NCBI GenBank assembly: GCA_964610315.1
Contig: CAZSVM010000009.1
Coordinates: 1-64,000, forward strand
Direction of reading: 5' to 3'
Source: JAQVEM01 sp964610315
GTDB lineage: Bacteria > Actinomycetota > Humimicrobiia > Humimicrobiales > Humimicrobiaceae
DNA: 64,000 bases
Part shown: positions 33,621 to 42,221 of the stretch, one piece after another
How positions within the stretch are numbered: position 1 is the stretch's first letter
Layout of the letters: every line of letters begins with the position of its first letter
Made by a program: the position numbers and the translations under genes
The notes under the pieces: model-generated
Database searches by the model: none
Told to the model about the DNA's origin: nothing
The model's input: only the letters and a program-made list of their open reading frames with translations

Positions 33621-34615
33621 TGCCTCATTCTCCCTCTCATCCGCATTCTTAAATTATCTTTTGAACCTGCATTTTCTTCTCTTATTTCCCTACCGGTAAG
33701 ATCCAGAAATACATCATTCAAAGTCGGTTTTCTGGCGCTTATTGATAAAATTTTAACCGGACTATTTTTAATAAATTTTGGGATAAAGACGGAACTATCC
33801 TTAACCTCAAATCTAATCTTGCTGTCTTTTGCATCACTTACCTCGCTGCCGGTAACCTCCCTTATATATTCTTTCAATTTGATATTATCTTCCGAAAGTA
33901 TGGTTATAATATCCCCTCCGATTGTATTTTTAAGATTATCCGGGGTATCCAGGGCAATGATTTTTCCCTGGTCTATTATAGCTATCCGGTCACATATCTC
34001 CGTTTCTTCCATATAATGGGAAGTTAAAAAAATAGTAATTTTTTTATTCTTCTTTAATTTGATTACATAATCCCATATTTTATTTCTGGTCTGTGGATCA
34101 AGACCCAGAGTGGGCTCGTCCAAAAACAGAACCTTAGGATGATGGAGCAGCCCTCTGGCAATCTCCAGTCTTCTTTTCATACCACCCGAAAAAGTCATAA
34201 CCAGATTATTCTTCCGGCTGGTAAGGTTTACCATATCCAGAACTTCCACGGATCTCTTTTTGAAATCACTGCGGGGAATATTATAAAGAAGACTATGGAA
34301 ATGCAGATTCTCAAGTGCGGTTAATCTATCATCGAGACTGGGGTCCTGAAATACCATTCCAATACAGCTTCTTATAGCATTTCTTTCCCTGGTTACATCG
34401 TGTCCACAAAGAGTAACTTCACCCGATGTTTTTGACAGAAGTGTACATATTATATTTATAGTGGTAGTCTTGCCGGCGCCATTGGGCCCCAGAAAACCAA
34501 AAATCTCATCTTCTTTTACCGAAAAAGAAATGTCATCGACTGCTCTCAGCCCTTTAAATTCCTTTACTAGATTCTTTACTTCTATAATATTGTTATTTGT
34601 ATCTGTACTGCTCAT
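33617..34615 (-). CDS. ABC exporter ATP-binding protein (DrrA-like)
   Basis: A 332-residue ATPase with Walker A GPNGAGKT (43-50), signature FSGGMKRRLEIARGL (~140-154), Walker B LFLDEPTLGLDPQTR (~161-175), H-loop TSHYMEE (~196) and a C-terminal DrrA-type extension (~220-325) containing PTLNDVFLDLTG. The last ~18 residues are Arg/Met repeats. It pairs with the downstream permease. The gene order PadR, ATPase, permease is common for self-regulated drug exporters. Confidence 0.93.
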   Translation of the reverse strand: MSSTDTNNNIIEVKNLVKEFKGLRAVDDISFSVKEDEIFGFLGPNGAGKTTTINIICTLLSKTSGEVTLCGHDVTRERNAIRSCIGMVFQDPSLDDRLTALENLHFHSLLYNIPRSDFKKRSVEVLDMVNLTSRKNNLVMTFSGGMKRRLEIARGLLHHPKVLFLDEPTLGLDPQTRNKIWDYVIKLKKNKKITIFLTSHYMEETEICDRIAIIDQGKIIALDTPDNLKNTIGGDIITILSEDNIKLKEYIREVTGSEVSDAKDSKIRFEVKDSSVFIPKFIKNSPVKILSISARKPTLNDVFLDLTGREIREENAGSKDNLRMRMRGRMRH

Positions 34616-34653
34616 TTTTTATCCTGAATTATTTTTTATTCCGTTATTTTATT

Positions 34654-35232
34654 TTAATTTTCCGCTCCGGGGAATAGCTCTTTATAAATCTTTTTAAATA
34701 TCCCTATAGCCTGATTTAAATGCTTTTCCAGAATAATTTTCAGTATTTTATATTCCTGCTTTCCCTTATCGGTTAATTTGTAAATCCTCCTGGGGTGTTC
34801 CTCATTGAGGTCCCAGCGCCCTTCTACAAACCGCTTTTCCTCCAGTTCCTTAAGTAAGGGATAAATTGCTCCAGGGTTGGGACTCCAGGCTGCCGAGGTC
34901 CTCTTCTCGATTTCATTTATAATCTCATTTCCAAACATTTCCTTATCCTCAAGGAGATGCAGGGTATAAAGAGGCAGAAGGCCGCTCCGGGTTAAAATCA
35001 TATTTACAAATGGATTTATATCCGGACATTCCTGCCAGGACATAAAACTCCTTTTACCAAATACCCAGTGATCCTTAAATTTCCCCAGCACTTTTTCTAT
35101 GAATTTATCGGGGTCCTTTGTTATCTTATCCCTTATGATCCTCTTAATTTCCTCTTCAAAAGAATAACTGTCTTTTGCTTCGCTGCCGTAATCTTTATCT
35201 TTTTTATCCGAACTTTTATTTGAACCTGTCAT
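34654..35232 (-). CDS. PadR-family regulator with N-terminal extension
   Basis: A 192-residue protein. The first ~75 residues are charged and not part of the PadR core. The winged helix (~88-155) has YTLHLLEDKEMFGNEIINEIE and NPGAIYPLLKEL as landmarks, then the wing RRIYKLTDKG (~150-159) and a C-terminal helix. It starts the operon with the DrrAB-type exporter 38 bases downstream. An AT-rich inverted repeat (35247-35272) near the promoter may be its operator. Confidence 0.88.
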   Translation of the reverse strand: MTGSNKSSDKKDKDYGSEAKDSYSFEEEIKRIIRDKITKDPDKFIEKVLGKFKDHWVFGKRSFMSWQECPDINPFVNMILTRSGLLPLYTLHLLEDKEMFGNEIINEIEKRTSAAWSPNPGAIYPLLKELEEKRFVEGRWDLNEEHPRRIYKLTDKGKQEYKILKIILEKHLNQAIGIFKKIYKELFPGAEN

Positions 35233-35246
35233 TTTAAAATTAAATT

Positions 35247-35307
35247 AAATATATATTAAACTCAATATATTTTATTAAAAAAAATATTAATGTCAATACT
35301 TAAATTG
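35247..35307 (-). promoter_or_regulatory. promoter region and AT-rich inverted repeat before the PadR/ABC operon
   Basis: On the minus strand a TTGACA-type -35 lies at about 35292-35297, followed by AT-rich -10 candidates. An 8-10-8 inverted repeat (AAATATAT / ATATATTT, 35247-35272) stands between these and the PadR start codon. The sequence is so AT-rich that the repeat could be chance. Confidence 0.4.
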
Positions 35308-35313
35308 TTGTAA

Positions 35314-36135
35314 TTAAATTTGACTTGCTGTTTTCTTTCCAATTATCATTCCGGATTCCTTGGATATTTGGATATAACCCTTTGCTTGGATTTCTTTTAA
35401 TAAAATATCCCTCAAAATGCCCAGCTTGTTCCCCTGAAGGTATGTGCCTACATTGCTCATGCCACCTGATGACATTATGTACTCGATTAGATCATCGGCA
35501 TTGGTTACTTTTAATGAATCTTCATATTCTCTTACTTCAACTTGACTTAGATACTTTGATAGAATCGCCGGTCCGCTTTGCATAGTAAATTTACCGTGAC
35601 TTACTTCATTGAATACAATCCGTTTATCAATTTTAGAAAGTATCTCCGAAATTTCTGCCAGATGCCGCTTACCCATGGTTGTACAATATGCTATTCCTCC
35701 AATTCTTAACACTCTTCTTATTTCCGACAATGCCTTTTCCAGGTCTGGCACATGATAGAGCATGTGATTCGCAATCAGTATATCTATCGACTCATTTTCA
35801 AACGGAATATCCTGAGCATCAATTACAGCATATTTGAAGTTTCCCGATATGCAAGCCATTCTTATTTTTGCTTCTTTTAGCATTCCATCCGAGAAATCAG
35901 AAAGAGTAAAGGTTACATTAGCCGGTACACTATCCCTGTTATCCAGCCATAATTGGCCATTACCGCACCCCAGTTCAAGGACGCAGCTGCCCTTGGGAAA
36001 GGTCATCTGTTTATATACCCATGTTGACCAACCCTGAGAATTGGTACTGTATAATCGATGCAGCTTTATTCTTGAATCCAGGTTAGCTGCATTTGCATAT
36101 TGCCTTTTTATACCACTAATTTCATTATCCGTCAT
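35314..36135 (-). CDS. SAM-dependent methyltransferase (class I)
   Basis: A 273-residue methyltransferase. Motif I VLELGCGNGQLW (~44-55) binds SAM, followed by the acidic strand-2 end and the post-motif region DIPFENESIDILIANHMLYH (~95-114; landmark IDILIANHMLYHV), then the ALSEIRRVLRIGG helix (~120-132). The start at 36135 has the excellent ribosome site GGAGGAAA; the longer reading to 36156 does not. It follows ddl by 30 bases. The substrate is unknown; the family (Methyltransf_11-like) includes small-molecule and lipid methylases. Confidence 0.88.
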   Translation of the reverse strand: MTDNEISGIKRQYANAANLDSRIKLHRLYSTNSQGWSTWVYKQMTFPKGSCVLELGCGNGQLWLDNRDSVPANVTFTLSDFSDGMLKEAKIRMACISGNFKYAVIDAQDIPFENESIDILIANHMLYHVPDLEKALSEIRRVLRIGGIAYCTTMGKRHLAEISEILSKIDKRIVFNEVSHGKFTMQSGPAILSKYLSQVEVREYEDSLKVTNADDLIEYIMSSGGMSNVGTYLQGNKLGILRDILLKEIQAKGYIQISKESGMIIGKKTASQI

Positions 36136-36165
36136 TAATTTCCTCCAGGAGAGCACTGTTAATTT

Positions 36166-37269
36166 TTATTCGATATAACTTGTCTTTAACTTTTGTTCTT
36201 TTCCAAACCTTTCAATTGCCAGCTCAATTAATTTACTTATCAATTCCGTATAAGAAATCCCGCTGGCTTCCCAGAGTTTTGGATACATACTGATTTTTGT
36301 AAAACCGGGAATAGTGTTAATTTCGTTTACAATAATTTCTCCGTTGTCTTTAAGAAAGAAATCGACTCTTCCCAATCCCTCGCAGGATAAGGTTTTAAAT
36401 GTTTTTACAGCAAGATCCTGTATCTTTTTTGTAATTTTCCTGGGAATTTTTGCAGGAATTTTCAGGATTGAACCGTTTTCATCTATATATTTTGCTTCAT
36501 AGGAATAAAATTCATGGTTTAATATTATTTCACCGGGAATGGAGACTATCGGATTTGAGTTTCCCAGTACCGAACATTCGATTTCTCTTCCCTCTATATA
36601 TTCTTCGATAATTATCTTAACGTCGTAATCGAAGGCATTCTCTATCCCTTCTAAATACTCGGATTCATCATGAATTTTACTTATGCCAACAGATGATCCC
36701 ATATTTGCCGGTTTGATAAAAAATGGGGTAACCAATTTTTCTTTAATACTTTTATAGTCGGGAATTCGATCTCCCGATTTATAAACCATAAATTTTCCTA
36801 TCGGAATACCCGCATCACGCAGCAGACGTTTAGCTATATCTTTATCCATAGCAACTGCCGAACCCAATACACCGGCACCCACAAAAGGAATATTGGCAAG
36901 TTTTAGTAAACCCTGAACTGTTCCGTCTTCTCCAAATGGGCCGTGCAGTACAGGGAAAACAACATCGATTGAAATATTATTTTTTTCTCCCTTTAAGTTC
37001 GATATTTTGCCATCACTCTGGGGTGTTAAAGCAACTGTACTTCCAGCTTGATTGAGTTTTATTATTCTGGGATTGTCTGCATTGAGTAAAAACTTAGAAC
37101 TATTATTTAGCAGCCACCTTCCTTTTTTATCAATTCCAATAAGGATTGGATTATATTTTTCTTTATCAATAGCCTCGAAAACATTTTTTGCCGATTGCAA
37201 AGATACTTCATGTTCGGCTGATTTACCGCCAAATAATATTGCTACATTGATTTTTTTCTTATTCAGCAT
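36166..37269 (-). CDS. ddl: D-alanine--D-alanine ligase
   Basis: A 367-residue ATP-grasp enzyme that joins two D-alanines for peptidoglycan precursors. Landmarks are LFGGKSAEHEVSL (12-24), the HGPFGEDGTVQG loop (~108-119), KPANMGSSVGISK (~190-202), EYIEGREIECSV (~225-236) and the closing EINTIPGFTKISMYPKL region (~322-338). Length is that of the longer, two-lobed Ddl proteins. The ligase type that makes D-Ala-D-Lac cannot be excluded by eye. It lies between serS and the methyltransferase gene on the same strand. Confidence 0.95.
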   Translation of the reverse strand: MLNKKKINVAILFGGKSAEHEVSLQSAKNVFEAIDKEKYNPILIGIDKKGRWLLNNSSKFLLNADNPRIIKLNQAGSTVALTPQSDGKISNLKGEKNNISIDVVFPVLHGPFGEDGTVQGLLKLANIPFVGAGVLGSAVAMDKDIAKRLLRDAGIPIGKFMVYKSGDRIPDYKSIKEKLVTPFFIKPANMGSSVGISKIHDESEYLEGIENAFDYDVKIIIEEYIEGREIECSVLGNSNPIVSIPGEIILNHEFYSYEAKYIDENGSILKIPAKIPRKITKKIQDLAVKTFKTLSCEGLGRVDFFLKDNGEIIVNEINTIPGFTKISMYPKLWEASGISYTELISKLIELAIERFGKEQKLKTSYIE

Positions 37270-37297
37270 AATTTAATTTCAACATAAGAGATTAGGT

Positions 37298-38533
37298 CTA
37301 TTTCCTGGGACCTATCTTTTTAAAGTTAACGTATTTTTGGAGAACTTTTGGAGCTAAAACCGAACCATCCTTTTGTTGATAATTTTCTAAAATAGCCAAG
37401 ATCGGTCTTTCGGAGAAAGCTGTTCCGTTTAAAGTATGAACAAAAGCTAACTTTCCATTCTTTGTTCTGTATTTAATATTTAACCTTCGGGATTGAAAAT
37501 CGGTGCAGGTACTGGTGGAATGGGTTTCCCTATACCTCCTCTCTGCCGGAAACCAGGCCTCAATATCATACTTCCTGGCAGCTGGATTACCTAAATCTCC
37601 ACTACACATTTTAACAACCCGATAGGGAATCTCTAATTTCTGCATAAGTTTTTCCTCTAAAGAAAGTAGGTACTCATGCTCTTTATCACTGTTTTCCGGT
37701 TCAGCAAAAGAAAACATTTCCACTTTATTAAACTGATGGACACGAAAAATTCCCTTGGTGTCTTTACCATAACTACCCGCTTCTCTTCTAAAGCAAGCGG
37801 AAAACCCAAGATAACGTTTAGGCAGCTCTTTTTTATCAAAAACTTCATCTTTATGAATCGGACCAATCGATTGTTCTGCTGTCCCCACTAAAACTAACTT
37901 GTCTTTATCCAGGACATACATTTCACCGATATTTTCATCTCCCAGATAACCCATATCCCTCATAGAATCTAAAGAAATCATCGCTGGTGGTAGTAGAGGG
38001 ATAAAACCTTCTTTTAATAAAACTTCAAAAGCATAATTAATGAGGCCAAGTTCCAAAAGAACGGCTTCGTTCTTCAGGTAGCCAAACCTTGCCCCTGAAA
38101 CCTTTCCGGCTCTTTTAGTATCAATTAAATCCAAACTTTCGCCTAACTCAGAATAAGACCTTATCTTAAAAGAAAATTTAGGTATTTCTCCCCATTTCTT
38201 TATTCCTTTATTATCCCTTTCATCTTTACCAACCGGTACATCATCAGATGGCAAATTAGGAATCTGGTATAAAAGCTTTTTAAATTCTTCCTCAACCACC
38301 TTTAGATTCGGCTCCAGTCGACGGAGTGTTTCTTTAATTTTTTTTCCCTTTTTAATCTCTTTTTGAGACAGCTTGTTTTTTGCTGCTCTCAACTTCTCAA
38401 TATCAGTAATCAACTGCCGGCGAGTCTTATTAGCATTCAGGAGATGATCGACAACTTCAGGGTTATAACCCTTATCTTTGGTTCCCTTTTTAACTTTGTC
38501 TTTGTTTTGAATAATAAAGTTAATATCTAACAT
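37298..38533 (-). CDS. serS: serine--tRNA ligase
   Basis: A 411-residue class II synthetase that charges tRNA-Ser. The N-terminal coiled coil arm is at about 28-100. The catalytic core holds the TAEQS serine-site segment (~217-221), motif 2 FRREAGSYGKDTKGIFRVHQF (landmark FRREAGSYG, ~249-257) and motif 3 in an unusual form, NGTAFSERPILAILENYQ (~370-387), where most bacteria have NGSGLA-x-x-R. Length is slightly under the usual 420-430. It precedes ddl by 28 bases. Confidence 0.95.
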   Translation of the reverse strand: MLDINFIIQNKDKVKKGTKDKGYNPEVVDHLLNANKTRRQLITDIEKLRAAKNKLSQKEIKKGKKIKETLRRLEPNLKVVEEEFKKLLYQIPNLPSDDVPVGKDERDNKGIKKWGEIPKFSFKIRSYSELGESLDLIDTKRAGKVSGARFGYLKNEAVLLELGLINYAFEVLLKEGFIPLLPPAMISLDSMRDMGYLGDENIGEMYVLDKDKLVLVGTAEQSIGPIHKDEVFDKKELPKRYLGFSACFRREAGSYGKDTKGIFRVHQFNKVEMFSFAEPENSDKEHEYLLSLEEKLMQKLEIPYRVVKMCSGDLGNPAARKYDIEAWFPAERRYRETHSTSTCTDFQSRRLNIKYRTKNGKLAFVHTLNGTAFSERPILAILENYQQKDGSVLAPKVLQKYVNFKKIGPRK

Positions 38534-38540
38534 ATTATTA

Positions 38541-39119
38541 CTATAATCCTAAATTGTTACTAATTTTCTGCATAGCTTCCAGGGATATCTCAATAAACTT
38601 TTTTAGAGGAATTCCCAGTTTTTCTTCACATAGAGCAATATCTTCTCTTCTCGTTCCTCCGGCAAAAGATTTGCTTTTAAACTTCTTGATCACGGATTCC
38701 AATTTTAAAGAAGATAATTTTTTATCCGGCTGAACCAAGGCACAGGCTACGATTAAGCCGGTCAGGCTGTCACCACAAAAGATGGCCCAATCCATCTTGG
38801 ATTGAGGTTTGACCCCTGTCTTTGAATTATGGGCCGCCATTGCGTGAGCAGCTTCCCGGGAAACAGGAATACCCTCTTCCTCAAGCCACCTGGCAACTTC
38901 CAGTCCCTGTTTTTCTTCGGGTACATCATCGGAATAATCACCATCATGTAAAAGACCGGCTATTGCCCAATCTTCTTTAGCGCCCAGATTGCTTTCCCCT
39001 CTGCCTTTCAAGAACTCATAAACTCCTTCCATTAAGGCTTCGGTAGCCAGCATATGCTTAATAATATTTTGATTTTTAATCTTTTGTTCTAAAAAATTTA
39101 AAGCTTTACTGCGGTTCAT
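38541..39119 (-). CDS. HD-domain protein (predicted phosphohydrolase)
   Basis: A 192-residue protein with the HD-type metal site in GLLHDGDYSD (~51-60), His in the first helices (KHMLATEALM, ~21-30) and later H-S-K context (AAHNSK, ~95-100) and GDSLTG (~116-121). This is the family of small HD hydrolases near tRNA synthetases and housekeeping genes; the substrate is unknown. It lies eight bases before serS on the same strand and is likely co-transcribed. Confidence 0.85.
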   Translation of the reverse strand: MNRSKALNFLEQKIKNQNIIKHMLATEALMEGVYEFLKGRGESNLGAKEDWAIAGLLHDGDYSDDVPEEKQGLEVARWLEEEGIPVSREAAHAMAAHNSKTGVKPQSKMDWAIFCGDSLTGLIVACALVQPDKKLSSLKLESVIKKFKSKSFAGGTRREDIALCEEKLGIPLKKFIEISLEAMQKISNNLGL

Positions 39120-39158
39120 TTTTTCATCCTAAAATCCTTTTTCCAGTAAAAGAAATCT

Positions 39159-39506
39159 TTAATGGAGGCCAATCATTGCCCCGTACTTTGAATATACTTC
39201 TTTTACGAGTTCGCCCGCTTTTGGATTGCCCCAGTCATGCATCCATTCTGATACCAGTGACTCAAGAGTAATCGGAACAACTCTAGCCTGCAGCATTCTC
39301 TTGATACCATATTTATGAGCATCAGGAGTCGAATCACCGGCAGCGTCTATCAATCCGTAAACCTCAAGTCCTTCTCTCAAACCATGAAGAGCAGCAGTAT
39401 AGGCAAAACACATACTGGTCCACAATCCGGAAATGCCCATTTTCTTTCTTCCTGTTCCTTTGATAGCATTCCAGTTTCTTTCATCCTCAAAAGCATTGAA
39501 ACTTTG
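39159..39506 (-). pseudogene. isochorismatase-family hydrolase, C-terminal remnant
   Basis: The frame from about 39506 to 39159 encodes the C-terminal half of an isochorismatase/YcaC-like cysteine hydrolase: FNAFEDERNWNAIKGTGRKK, then GISGLWTSMCFAYTAALHG with the nucleophile cysteine region, and the family's typical C-terminus. Coding similarity continues upstream of the first ATG (39440) and then meets an in-frame stop. The N-terminal ~90 residues with the catalytic Asp are missing. It is therefore a decayed or truncated gene and not a functional enzyme. The 250 bases to its right hold no gene, only AT-rich sequence and an inverted repeat. Confidence 0.75.
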
Positions 39507-39653
39507 TATGTAATATTATTCTACTCTAATGTAATTATAAATAGAAATAGAACCTGTTTAAAACCACTCTAATTCACAGAATAGTTAACAGAACTCTACT
39601 TAACAAAACAAACTGAACTTCTCAGTGTATTGTTCTAAATGAAGAAGCAAAAA

Positions 39654-39728
39654 ATAAGAACAAGAGATTTTTTAATTTTAGGTATATTATCTAGCTCAAA
39701 GTAGGAAAACTGCTTCTCTTGTTCTTAT
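39654..39728. repeat. 75-bp element bounded by 14-bp perfect inverted repeats
   Basis: ATAAGAACAAGAGA (39654-39667) and its exact reverse complement (39715-39728) enclose 47 bases without an ORF. It lies between the isochorismatase remnant and the SHOCT gene. It could be a long-loop hairpin or terminator, or a small non-autonomous element. No flanking target duplication is evident. Confidence 0.5.
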
Positions 39729-39752
39729 AGTAACAGGCAAATTTTTAAAGAA

Positions 39753-40016
39753 TTAACTCAGGTCATTTTTTATTTTCTCGAATTCTTCTTTGGTTATTTC
39801 GCCTTTAGCATATCTTTCTTCCAGTATATCAAGGGCTTTGCTGTTTGACCAGAAACGCCGATGATGTAAGTGATATGGATAACGATAATAATACTTGGTA
39901 CGCCATACTAGCCTGATTATTATTTTAATTATTACTACTGCAATCAGAATGGAAATAAGTATTAATATTACGAATCCAAAACCGCCAAAGTAACCATACA
40001 AATTAGGCCACCACAT
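39753..40016 (-). CDS. small SHOCT-domain membrane protein
   Basis: An 87-residue protein: one hydrophobic segment (~10-35), a basic/aromatic stretch rich in Tyr, His and Arg (~36-58), and a C-terminal SHOCT domain (ALDILEERYAKGEITKEEF, ~63-81). SHOCT proteins are widespread; the domain is thought to aid oligomerisation and the function is unknown. No operon partner is evident. Confidence 0.8.
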   Translation of the reverse strand: MWWPNLYGYFGGFGFVILILISILIAVVIIKIIIRLVWRTKYYYRYPYHLHHRRFWSNSKALDILEERYAKGEITKEEFEKIKNDLS

Positions 40017-40256
40017 AATTTTTTAATGCTCCTTCCTTTTAAAAATTTTTTTATCACATATTTTAATCCGTCTTATTTTAGTAGCATTTATCTGAAATTA
40101 CAAATTATAATAATCCTGGATACCATCAAGCTTTGGAGCTGTTGCCTAAGCCCCTTAATTTTACGGCATTTATTCTTTTATTATCTAAAAAATAAAATGG
40201 GCTATTAAAATTTTGTGTAGAAATTTGAAGGAGTTATGAATTAATATAAATATTAA

Positions 40257-41093
40257 TTATTGTTTTAACTGAATACTTTTTATAAATTCCAAAGCTTTTT
40301 TGGCTGCTGTATCTGAATCCGGATATGGAAATATCTCAAATGATAAAAATCCTTTATATCTGTTATTTTTTAAAACTTCCATAATTTTAAAAAAATCTAA
40401 ATGACCAAACCCAGGTGCTAATCTATTACTATCTGCAAGATGGATATAAGAAATCAACTTAGCATAACTGTTAATGCTTTCCTCAATGATTGGTTCTTCA
40501 ATATTCATATGAAATGTATCCGCTAAGATTCCAATTCTGGTTATGTCTAATTTATCTTTAAATCTATTTAAAAAGAAAGCAATATCCTCTATCTTATTGA
40601 AAATATTAGTCTCATATCTATTGATAGGTTCAATAAAAAAATTTATGTTCCTATTACTGGAATAAAATAAACACTCTTCTAGGCATTCATATATTCTCTC
40701 TTCAGCAATCCTTAATTTATTATAGTTAACAAAAGAATTTATTTTCCCCCTTATTAAACCAATAATAACCGAGGAATTAAAATATGAAGCTATGTTAATA
40801 ATTTCTTTTACTTTATCGACAGCTTCCTTCCTAATACTTTTGCTAGTATCAGCAAAGCTCAATCCTTCATCATGGAAAATTTGTCCTGTACCAAGTGCAA
40901 TTACTTTTAAGTTATTCTTTTCAATTAATTTTTCTATTTTTTTAAAATTAATGCTATTTGATCTCTTAATAGCTAGCTCAATTCCGTCATAATTGAATTT
41001 ACTTACTTTTTTAATATTTTCATAAAGGTTCTCCTTAAATATTACAGGACCAAATTTAGTTTTAGATACTGATATTACAATACCATACTTCAT
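40257..41093 (-). CDS. iolO: 5-keto-L-gluconate epimerase IolO-like
   Basis: A 278-residue TIM-barrel protein of the AP-endonuclease-2/sugar isomerase family. From memory it follows Thermotoga IolO (TM0416) closely: ALGTGQ (~62-67), IIGLIRG (~104-110), FIEPINRYETN (~146-156), GILADTFHMNIEE (~182-194), HLADSNRLAPGFGHLDF (~215-231). These hold the Glu, Asp and His metal ligands. It would turn 5-keto-L-gluconate into D-tagaturonate, the link from inositol to the hexuronate path. I chose the ATG at 41093, with AAGGAG upstream, directly after the HAD gene; the long reading to 41249 would overlap that gene. It is the last gene of the inositol run. Confidence 0.88.
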   Translation of the reverse strand: MKYGIVISVSKTKFGPVIFKENLYENIKKVSKFNYDGIELAIKRSNSINFKKIEKLIEKNNLKVIALGTGQIFHDEGLSFADTSKSIRKEAVDKVKEIINIASYFNSSVIIGLIRGKINSFVNYNKLRIAEERIYECLEECLFYSSNRNINFFIEPINRYETNIFNKIEDIAFFLNRFKDKLDITRIGILADTFHMNIEEPIIEESINSYAKLISYIHLADSNRLAPGFGHLDFFKIMEVLKNNRYKGFLSFEIFPYPDSDTAAKKALEFIKSIQLKQ

Positions 41094-41103
41094 TCCTGCT
41101 CCT

Positions 41104-42141
41104 TTAGAATACAAGTAATCTACCCTCTGGATTAAATTTCTCATAGAGCTCTTTTCTGATACTTTGTTTCTCTCTATATGCTTTGATGTGATTATAATCC
41201 GACTTTTCCCATTCCGGGGTTTTAAGCATTGATTTATTAAATTCTTCAATTAATTTCTTTTCCAATTCTCCCCTGTATTTTTTCCCTATAAAATCTTTAA
41301 ACACTGATAAAAATTTATTCCAGCTTTTATGCTCTCTTCCAGGAATTATAGGATAAAATAATCCACTATTATCCCTTACTGCCTTAAGGTCTCCGTTCCC
41401 ATCACCAATCATTAAAACCTTATCATCAGCATATCCGCCTATCTCTTTCACTACCTTTATATGGTGGCTCTTGGAACCCATTTCCTGACCTGCAATAACC
41501 CGAACATAACTATCTATTTTCTGACTCTCCCAGTAACTGGTAAGATCAATATACGGTGTTTTGGATACAACCATAATATCCGCATATTCCGATATAAACT
41601 CAAGACTTTCTCTTACATTATCAAATACTGGAATTTTTACGGAAATGTAGGGAAAAGTTCTGTTCACCGCTTCACTCCATCCAAGAATTTTATACAGGAA
41701 AAAATTAGTCGGATTTAGATCTATATACTTTTTTAAGCTTAGGTTCGCCAGTCCCAGCTTATTTTTTGAACAGTAATTTATAAAACCATTCAGAATATTC
41801 ATATCTGGTAATTGTATATTTTCTTTCTTTAATACCTTCTTTACATCCTCTCTCTTATCTAATGCCTCTAAAATTAAGCTTATGGCTACAAATCTATTGC
41901 ATCCTCTATGGATTGAAAATAAATTATAATATTCCGCGCACTCCCTGTAATAAGATTCAATACCCCAGAGGTTATAAAACTCCATAAATTGAGGGTGGAA
42001 AATGAGTATTTGCTTTCCATTCATATTATCCGTAATACACCCGTCAGTATCTATTGCAACCAGAAATTTTTCATTCCTGCGGAAATTTCTTAACTGTATC
42101 TCCGGGTCATCTCTAAGCTGAATATCAGTAATCCTTTTCAA
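41104..42141 (-). CDS. HAD-superfamily hydrolase-like protein
   Basis: A 345-residue protein. HAD motif I is DTDGCITD (31-38), motif II is VVSKT (~195), and motif IV is MIGDGNGDLKA (~247-257), followed by a basic C-terminal region (~280-345). A cap-like insert is at ~45-160. HAD proteins are mostly phosphatases. Since the pathway here has phosphorylated branches, a sugar-phosphate phosphatase is possible, but no specific substrate can be read. It lies between the PFK and IolO genes within the same operon. Confidence 0.7.
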   Translation of the reverse strand: MKRITDIQLRDDPEIQLRNFRRNEKFLVAIDTDGCITDNMNGKQILIFHPQFMEFYNLWGIESYYRECAEYYNLFSIHRGCNRFVAISLILEALDKREDVKKVLKKENIQLPDMNILNGFINYCSKNKLGLANLSLKKYIDLNPTNFFLYKILGWSEAVNRTFPYISVKIPVFDNVRESLEFISEYADIMVVSKTPYIDLTSYWESQKIDSYVRVIAGQEMGSKSHHIKVVKEIGGYADDKVLMIGDGNGDLKAVRDNSGLFYPIIPGREHKSWNKFLSVFKDFIGKKYRGELEKKLIEEFNKSMLKTPEWEKSDYNHIKAYREKQSIRKELYEKFNPEGRLLVF

Positions 42142-42221
42142 AAGTAACCTTACCTCCTTTAAAATTAAAAATATTTTATAACTACAAAATTTTTAATTTC
42201 CAAATCATAACATAGAATTTT

